From JBBQYA01 sp038209155 (lineage in GTDB: Bacteria; Bacteroidota; Bacteroidia; Sphingobacteriales; Sphingobacteriaceae), in NCBI GenBank assembly GCA_038209155.1, contig JBBQYA010000017.1:1-38437 (forward strand): a stretch of DNA of 38,437 nucleotides, given 5' to 3'. A model generated the notes under the pieces. That model saw only the letters and a list, made by a program, of their open reading frames with translations. It was not told the origin of the DNA and did not search any database. Both the position numbers and the translations under genes were made by a program. This document shows, piece by piece, positions 34,021-38,437 of the stretch. Each line of letters begins with the position of its first letter. Position 1 is the first letter of the stretch.

Positions 34021-34260
34021 AGTTGCACTTTTCCATATTTGTTATATGAATAAAAAAGGTTGGAATTATAATTTGCTCTTTTCCAAATTAGTATTTCGAA
34101 TTAGATTATTAGGAATTATAATTTGCACTTTTCCATATTTGTAATACGAATAAGTGTGGTTGGAATTATAATTTGCTCTTTTCCAAATAAGTATTTCCGA
34201 ATAAGTGTGGTTGGAATTATAATTTGCTCTTTTTCAAATTAGTATTTCCGAATTATTGAC
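34021..34260. repeat. 50-bp tandem repeats, second block (units 4-8)
   Basis: Units start at 34021, 34071, 34121, 34171 and 34222. Units alternate between the CTCTTTTCCAAAT form and a CACTTTTCCATATTTG form. The last unit is incomplete. Confidence 0.85.
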
Positions 34261-34293
34261 TTAATGATCCGAAAACTCTTTTGAAAAAAAATT

Positions 34294-34632
34294 TTATTTT
34301 TCGGGTGTTGCCAATTCCATTTTTTCGGCAAAATGGGCACAATAATCTCTCAAATCTTCTACTATTAATTTTTCTCCGGTTGCTTTTTCAAAACTATCAC
34401 CCATGGTCATTAAGGTTTCATAGAAAAAACGCTTCATTTCGTCTACTGGCATATCCTTGGTCCAAAGATCAATTCGGAGTGTATTTTTGTAATTATGATC
34501 CCAAAGTGCTACCATAATAGATTTGCATGGCAATGCTTCTCTAGTTGAATTATCGGTTGCCTCCCAAGTTATTTTTTCGGGAAGGTTTTCATTGTCAAGT
34601 TCTACTGTAAATTTTATTTCTGATTTTTTCAT
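34294..34632 (-). CDS. gldC: Gliding motility protein GldC
   Basis: The product of 112 residues has SEIKFTVELDNENLPEKITW, LRIDLWTKDMPVDEMKRFFYETL and LRDYCAHFAEKMEL, which match GldC of Flavobacterium closely as I remember it. GldC is a small cytoplasmic protein that supports gliding, though it is not essential for it in F. johnsoniae. GldC also occurs in Bacteroidota that do not glide. The gene lies 13 nt downstream of the DEAD-box helicase gene on the same strand. Confidence 0.92.
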   Translation of the reverse strand: MKKSEIKFTVELDNENLPEKITWEATDNSTREALPCKSIMVALWDHNYKNTLRIDLWTKDMPVDEMKRFFYETLMTMGDSFEKATGEKLIVEDLRDYCAHFAEKMELATPEK

Positions 34633-34645
34633 TCTTAAAAACCTA

Positions 34646-35986
34646 TTATTTCTTAATTTTTTTGCCTCTTGTTGTTTGTGGCTTTTTACGATTTGCGTTT
34701 TTGCTTTTTTCTGCTGGCTTTATGTTTTTTAGTTTCATTGCCATCTTTTTCTCATGAAAAGCACCTTTAAAATCAGGATCTAATTTCCGTTTCTGAGCAT
34801 CTATTTCTCTTGCTTGCAATTGCGCTTCCTTATAATCAGTTTCCACCATCATTACTTGCTCTGGAACATTCAGCACAGGTATTTTCTGTCTTATTAATTT
34901 TTCTATCGATTCTATAAAATGCTTTTCTGCTGGATTGCTAAAGGTAATAGCTGCACCTTGGTGGTGAGCTCTTCCTGTTCGGCCAATTCTATGAACAAAA
35001 TCTTCTATCACCACTGGAACATCAAAATTAATTACATGACTAATCTCCGAAACATCTATTCCTCTTGCTGCCACATCTGTAGCCACCAAAAAACGTAGAT
35101 TTCCTTCTTTGAAAAGTTGCATAGCGTTGATTCTGGTATTCTGCCCTTTGTTGCCATGAATTACCCGAACTACTTCTGATCCATATTTTCGTTCCAAATA
35201 TTTGAAAATATTATCTGCGTTAGTTTTTGTTTTACAGAAAATCAAAACCCGATTATAGAGTTCATCATTTCTTAATAAATACATCAAAAGATTAATTTTC
35301 GATCGAATGTTAGGAACATAATATAATTCTTGGCTTACAGTTTCTGCTGGAGTAGCTTGCGCACTTACCTCTATTACCACTGGAAATTCTAAAAAATCTC
35401 CAGAAATTTTATGAACCAAATCAGACATAGTTGCCGAAAATAGCAGATTCTGTTTCTTTCTAGGCAGCACTTCTAAAGTTCTCTTTATCGCTCCTATGAA
35501 ACCCATATCCATCATTTTGTCGGCTTCGTCCAACACGAATATTTTTAGTTTTTTTAGAATTACATCTCCAGTTAAATAAAGATCTAATAATCTGCCTGGT
35601 GTGCTTACAATCAAATCGCAACCGGCATTTACATTGGCAATTTGGGTTTTAGGACCAATACCACCATACAAAGCCACTATTCTTAAATCGGTGTTTTGCG
35701 CAAATTTTACAATCTCCTCATGTATTTGTAAAACCAACTCACGAGTAGGCGCCAAAATTAAAGCACGAGGTTCTTTGCCCTGAGCATAATTTAATTTAGA
35801 TATTATCGGCAAAGCAAAAGCAGCAGTTTTACCTGTTCCGGTTTGGGCAATACCCATTACATCTTGCCCATTCAAAATAGGAGGAATTGCTTTTTCCTGA
35901 ATTAATGTTGGAGTTTGGTATCCTGCAGAAGTTATGGCATCTAGCAATTGCCTATTGAAATTGAAACTCTGAAAATCGCTCAGCAT
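34646..35986 (-). CDS. DEAD-box RNA helicase
   Basis: All core motifs are present: the Q motif region (FNFNRQLLDAI and PTLIQEKAIP), Walker A AQTGTGKT at 47-54, PTRELVLQ, DEAD in VLDEADKMMDMGF, SAT, and HRIGRTGRAHHQG. The C-terminal 75 residues form a basic tail (AMKLKNIKPAEKSKNANRKK) typical of RhlE-like helicases that act in ribosome assembly or RNA turnover at low temperature. The product has 446 residues. It is divergent from pyrC and followed by gldC. Confidence 0.93.
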   Translation of the reverse strand: MLSDFQSFNFNRQLLDAITSAGYQTPTLIQEKAIPPILNGQDVMGIAQTGTGKTAAFALPIISKLNYAQGKEPRALILAPTRELVLQIHEEIVKFAQNTDLRIVALYGGIGPKTQIANVNAGCDLIVSTPGRLLDLYLTGDVILKKLKIFVLDEADKMMDMGFIGAIKRTLEVLPRKKQNLLFSATMSDLVHKISGDFLEFPVVIEVSAQATPAETVSQELYYVPNIRSKINLLMYLLRNDELYNRVLIFCKTKTNADNIFKYLERKYGSEVVRVIHGNKGQNTRINAMQLFKEGNLRFLVATDVAARGIDVSEISHVINFDVPVVIEDFVHRIGRTGRAHHQGAAITFSNPAEKHFIESIEKLIRQKIPVLNVPEQVMMVETDYKEAQLQAREIDAQKRKLDPDFKGAFHEKKMAMKLKNIKPAEKSKNANRKKPQTTRGKKIKK

Positions 35987-35990
35987 TCGG

Positions 35991-35998
35991 CAAATATA
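35991..35998 (-). promoter_or_regulatory. -7 box TATATTTG of the DEAD-box helicase gene
   Basis: An exact match to TAnnTTTG on the minus strand, ending 4 nt before the ATG at 35986. No clear -33 partner is seen. Confidence 0.55.
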
Positions 35999-36079
35999 CG
36001 TTTTACCGATGTAGGGTTTATTGATTTTGCTAATTTTACCGAAAAAGATTAAAGATTAACCTTTCCAAAACTCGAAAAC

Positions 36080-37417
36080 ATGTCAAGAAAAATTATCAAA
36101 AATGCCTTAATGGTAAACGAAGGAAAGATTATTCCAACGGATATTTTAATTGAAAATGATCGAATAGAAAGGATAGATGGAGATATTTCTACTTATGGAA
36201 AATCAGAAATGATAGATGCAGAAGGTAAATATCTGATTCCAGGAATGATAGACGATCAAGTGCATTTTAGAGAACCTGGACTTACTCACAAAGGAACTAT
36301 TTTTTCAGAATCAAGAGCTGCTGTAGCTGGTGGTATTACTTCATTTATGGAAATGCCCAATACTATTCCTAATGCTTTGACTAAAATATTATTAGAAGAG
36401 AAATATGAAATTGCAAGCAAAAATTCTTTAGCTAATTATTCTTTTTTCATGGGAACTTCTCCTACAAATTTAGACGAATTGTTGCGCACAGATTTCCATA
36501 ATGTTTGCGGTATTAAGATTTTTATGGGTTCTAGCACTGGGAATATGTTGGTAGATGATCATGCCGTTTTGGAAAAAATATTTTCGCAAGTTCCCCATTT
36601 GATTGCAACACATTGCGAAGATGAAGCAACAGTAATTTACAATTTAGAAAAATATAAGGAACAATATGGGAATAATATAAAACCATACATGCACCCAGAA
36701 ATCAGATCGACCCAAGCTTGCTATTTGTCTTCTTCCTACGCAGTAGAATTAGCTAAAAAACATGCTACTCGATTGCATATTTTACATATTTCTTCTGCCA
36801 AAGAAACTGATTTATTTAATAATGCCACTTTACTAAAAGATAAAAAAATCACTTCTGAGGCTTGTATACATCATTTAATGTTTAATAATGAAGATTATGA
36901 TAGATTAGGAAATTTAATAAAATGGAATCCTGCTATAAAAACTCCAGAAGATCAGACTGCAATATTAAATGCTGTTTTGAATAATAAAATTGATGTAATT
37001 GCAACCGATCATGCGCCTCATACTTTGGAAGAAAAAATGCAGCCTTACCTTTCAGCTCCTTCTGGAGGTCCATTGGTTCAACATGCTTTGCCAGCACTTT
37101 TTCAACTAGTTTTGGAAAAGAAAATCACACTTGAAAAAGTTGTTGAAAAAACGAGTCACGCAGTTTCAGATTGTTTTAAAATACAAGACAGAGGCTATAT
37201 TAGGGAAGGATATTTTGCAGATCTGGTTTTGGTAGATTTAGATAGATCAAAAAAAGTAACCAAAGAAAGTTTGTTATATAAATGTGCTTGGTCGCCATTT
37301 GAAGGTAAAACCTTTGATGCCAGCATTATTCAGACTTATGTAAATGGAAATTTAGTTTATTACCAAGAGAAAATAGTAGAAGGAAACCTTGGAAAACGAA
37401 TGATTTTCAATAAATAA
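36080..37417 (+). CDS. pyrC: Dihydroorotase
   Basis: The enzyme closes N-carbamoyl-aspartate to dihydroorotate in pyrimidine synthesis. The amidohydrolase fold is clear: GMIDDQVHFREPG (residues 55-67), the metal-bridging Lys146 in GIKIFMGSS, the metal-binding His in THCEDE and HILHISS, and the catalytic Asp in ATDHAPHT near 310. The first metal motif reads Gln60-Val-His62 where many dihydroorotases have HxH. I recall the DQVHFREPG form from other Bacteroidota dihydroorotases, so it is a lineage trait and not damage. At 445 residues it is of normal length. It stands alone on the plus strand, divergent from the DEAD-box helicase. Confidence 0.92.
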   Translation: MSRKIIKNALMVNEGKIIPTDILIENDRIERIDGDISTYGKSEMIDAEGKYLIPGMIDDQVHFREPGLTHKGTIFSESRAAVAGGITSFMEMPNTIPNALTKILLEEKYEIASKNSLANYSFFMGTSPTNLDELLRTDFHNVCGIKIFMGSSTGNMLVDDHAVLEKIFSQVPHLIATHCEDEATVIYNLEKYKEQYGNNIKPYMHPEIRSTQACYLSSSYAVELAKKHATRLHILHISSAKETDLFNNATLLKDKKITSEACIHHLMFNNEDYDRLGNLIKWNPAIKTPEDQTAILNAVLNNKIDVIATDHAPHTLEEKMQPYLSAPSGGPLVQHALPALFQLVLEKKITLEKVVEKTSHAVSDCFKIQDRGYIREGYFADLVLVDLDRSKKVTKESLLYKCAWSPFEGKTFDASIIQTYVNGNLVYYQEKIVEGNLGKRMIFNK

Positions 37418-37538
37418 AAAAAAATTTAAATTTTTTGAAACCTTTTTTGGATTTTTACGAATGAGGAAGAAATAATTTTTCCTTTATGAAATTTTTAAAA
37501 TCATTGATGAAAGTTACCTTAAAACTTTTCATGCTTAT

Positions 37539-37697
37539 TTAAAATTTCTCAATTGCTCTCAACTAATTGAATTTGTTTATTGACTTTTCGATTTCTAAAC
37601 AGGGAAATTTTGCACCGATTTAGATAATTCGAGATTAGTTTTTTCCTCTTTTTAGAGTTATATCAGCATGCCAATTAGTGAAATAAACTCCCTTTAA
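37539..37697 (-). pseudogene. Possible decayed coding remnant
   Basis: On the minus strand one frame reads LLKGVYFTNWHADITLKRGKN, stop, SRII, stop, IGAKFPCLEIEKSINKFN, stop, with no frame change. The peptide composition is unlike random AT-rich sequence. I have an impression of similar fragments between genes in other Bacteroidota but cannot name a family. The rest of the 37418-37850 gap shows nothing else. Confidence 0.35.
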
Positions 37698-37846
37698 TAA
37701 TTCAAATACATTAATTTAGAATCAGTCTTTAATTAGTATTTCCTTTCCATAAATTTAGTGAAGTAATTAAAGATCAAATTATTCTAAAAGGTTAAATAAT
37801 TATTAGTTTTATAATTATTATTAATTAGATTTTAAAAACTTAATGC

Positions 37847-37888
37847 AAAAAAAAAGGGGAAATCGTTGTTTACGATTTCCCCTTTCAA
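37847..37888 (-). terminator. Strong terminator of the last gene
   Basis: A perfect 14-bp stem (AAAGGGGAAATCGT with ACGATTTCCCCTTT) around a 5-nt loop. Read on the minus strand it ends in a run of T residues. It begins within 15 nt of the stop codon at 37898. Confidence 0.9.
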
Positions 37889-37897
37889 AACTAGTTA

Positions 37898-38239
37898 CTA
37901 TTTTGAAAAAGCACTAATTGTTTTTGCACCAGCTAATAATGCCTTACCAATTGCTTTAATTTTTGTGGCTTCAGCACCTTTTGCAGCCTCTGCACATTCA
38001 ACCGTATCATTTCCAAGGCTAGTCATTAGTTCTACTATTTTCTTACCGTCCTTATCGGTAAGTGCTTTTTTTAATGATTCTAAACCTTTTGTGATACCTT
38101 TTAACTCTTTTTTGTCATCTAATACACTAATCCAGTGATTAATAGATGTTAAAACAGATGTTGATCTGCTTTCTACATGTTCTTGAATAACACTAGCGGT
38201 CTCATCTAGTTGTTTTGAAATTGTTTCTGTACTTTCCAT
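37898..38239 (-). CDS. Small helical protein of unknown function
   Basis: The product of 113 residues is almost wholly helical and soluble, with no signal peptide or membrane helix. It has a Ser/Glu-rich N-terminal part (ESTETISKQLDETASVIQEHV), a central KKELKGITKGLESLKKALTDK stretch and an Ala-rich C-terminal helix with VECAEAAKGAEATKIKAIGK. I do not recognise the family. It has a very strong terminator and probably its own promoter in the AT-rich 198 bp upstream, which suggests a single, possibly highly expressed gene. Confidence 0.7.
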   Translation of the reverse strand: MESTETISKQLDETASVIQEHVESRSTSVLTSINHWISVLDDKKELKGITKGLESLKKALTDKDGKKIVELMTSLGNDTVECAEAAKGAEATKIKAIGKALLAGAKTISAFSK

Positions 38240-38437
38240 TTTTTTTTAATTAATTGTTTTATTATTATTTTAAAAAATTAATTATGATTTACATAACTTA
38301 ATCTTCAAAAAAATATTTCCAATTATTATTCCTTTTAAATTTTTTGCGAACAATTTATTTATTATTTAGAATCAATAAAAAACAGAAAAGAGGTATTAGT
38401 GATAATTTCTGAAATTCAATAAAACTTTGAAAGGTTA
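38240..38437. other. AT-rich end of window
   Basis: Upstream region of the last minus-strand gene; I see no further gene before the window edge. Confidence 0.4.

Larger units (their letters stand above)
33462..34293. other. Large repeat-filled non-coding region
   Basis: An 832-bp gap between two convergent genes (helicase and gldC). No frame of interest is present. 33563-34260 is taken up by two copies of a hairpin element 290 bp apart and about eight copies of a 50-bp unit, listed separately. Confidence 0.85.

Noticed and set aside
33731..34260. A CRISPR array
   Set aside because: The 50-bp units abut without unique spacers, drift from copy to copy, and no cas genes are present.
36248..36268. 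Damaged dihydroorotase active site (DQVH where HxH is common)
   Set aside because: I recall the same DQVHFREPG motif in other Bacteroidota dihydroorotases, so it is a lineage form and not a mutation.

Overview
The window looks like a chromosomal segment of a Bacteroidota bacterium. It is AT-rich throughout and encodes gliding protein GldC, proteins with a type IX secretion (T9SS) C-terminal sorting domain, an OmpA protein with thrombospondin type-3 repeats, a DUF3467 protein and a Bacteroidota-type dihydroorotase. Several genes are preceded by the Bacteroidota -7 promoter element TAnnTTTG. Nothing in the sequence fixes the genus. There is no prophage, transposase or CRISPR array; most of the content is housekeeping genes.

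Layout. Positions 1-4882 (+) hold secreted proteins: the end of one T9SS cargo protein, then a very large M6-like metalloprotease/beta-helix/T9SS protein that is broken by two in-frame stops into 242-2680 and 2693-4882. A DUF3467 gene follows at 5005. Positions 10979-5573 (-) form one tightly packed run: dapD, a heptosyltransferase-like gene, then tsaC, cca and miaA (three tRNA maturation genes) with a pRiA4b ORF-3-like gene of unknown role between cca and miaA. An S4-domain gene (11059), a Fic gene, a guanine deaminase gene and an OmpH/Skp-like gene lie between this run and gyrB (13714-15669).

Positions 15812-17172 (-) are a decayed ECF sigma factor operon: the sigma gene and the next gene each carry two in-frame stops but no frameshift, while a small membrane protein gene at the end is intact. 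Next are an orphan histidine kinase (+), a retropepsin-like protease and malate dehydrogenase (-), then a + strand run of an RmlD-like reductase, a peroxiredoxin with an altered active-site motif, and flotillin-like floA. A tRNA-Arg(ACG) gene precedes adk and obgE. On the minus strand follow an overlapping three-gene envelope cluster (YtxH, holin-like, unknown) and an OmpA-family gene. Then come pyrE with an SRPBCC gene, a Nudix gene read divergently from pyrE, and coaD/rsmD/DUF3822.

The last part has a RecD-like helicase (+), an 830-bp non-coding block made of a duplicated hairpin element plus about eight 50-bp tandem repeats, gldC and a DEAD-box helicase (-), pyrC (+), and an unknown small helical protein with a strong terminator (-).

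Most worth a second look: paired in-frame nonsense codons at three loci without any frameshift; the repeat block at 33563-34260; the peroxiredoxin that lacks the otherwise universal active-site proline; a mismatched acceptor stem in the tRNA-Arg; and -7 boxes placed only 3-5 nt before start codons, which suggests leaderless mRNAs.
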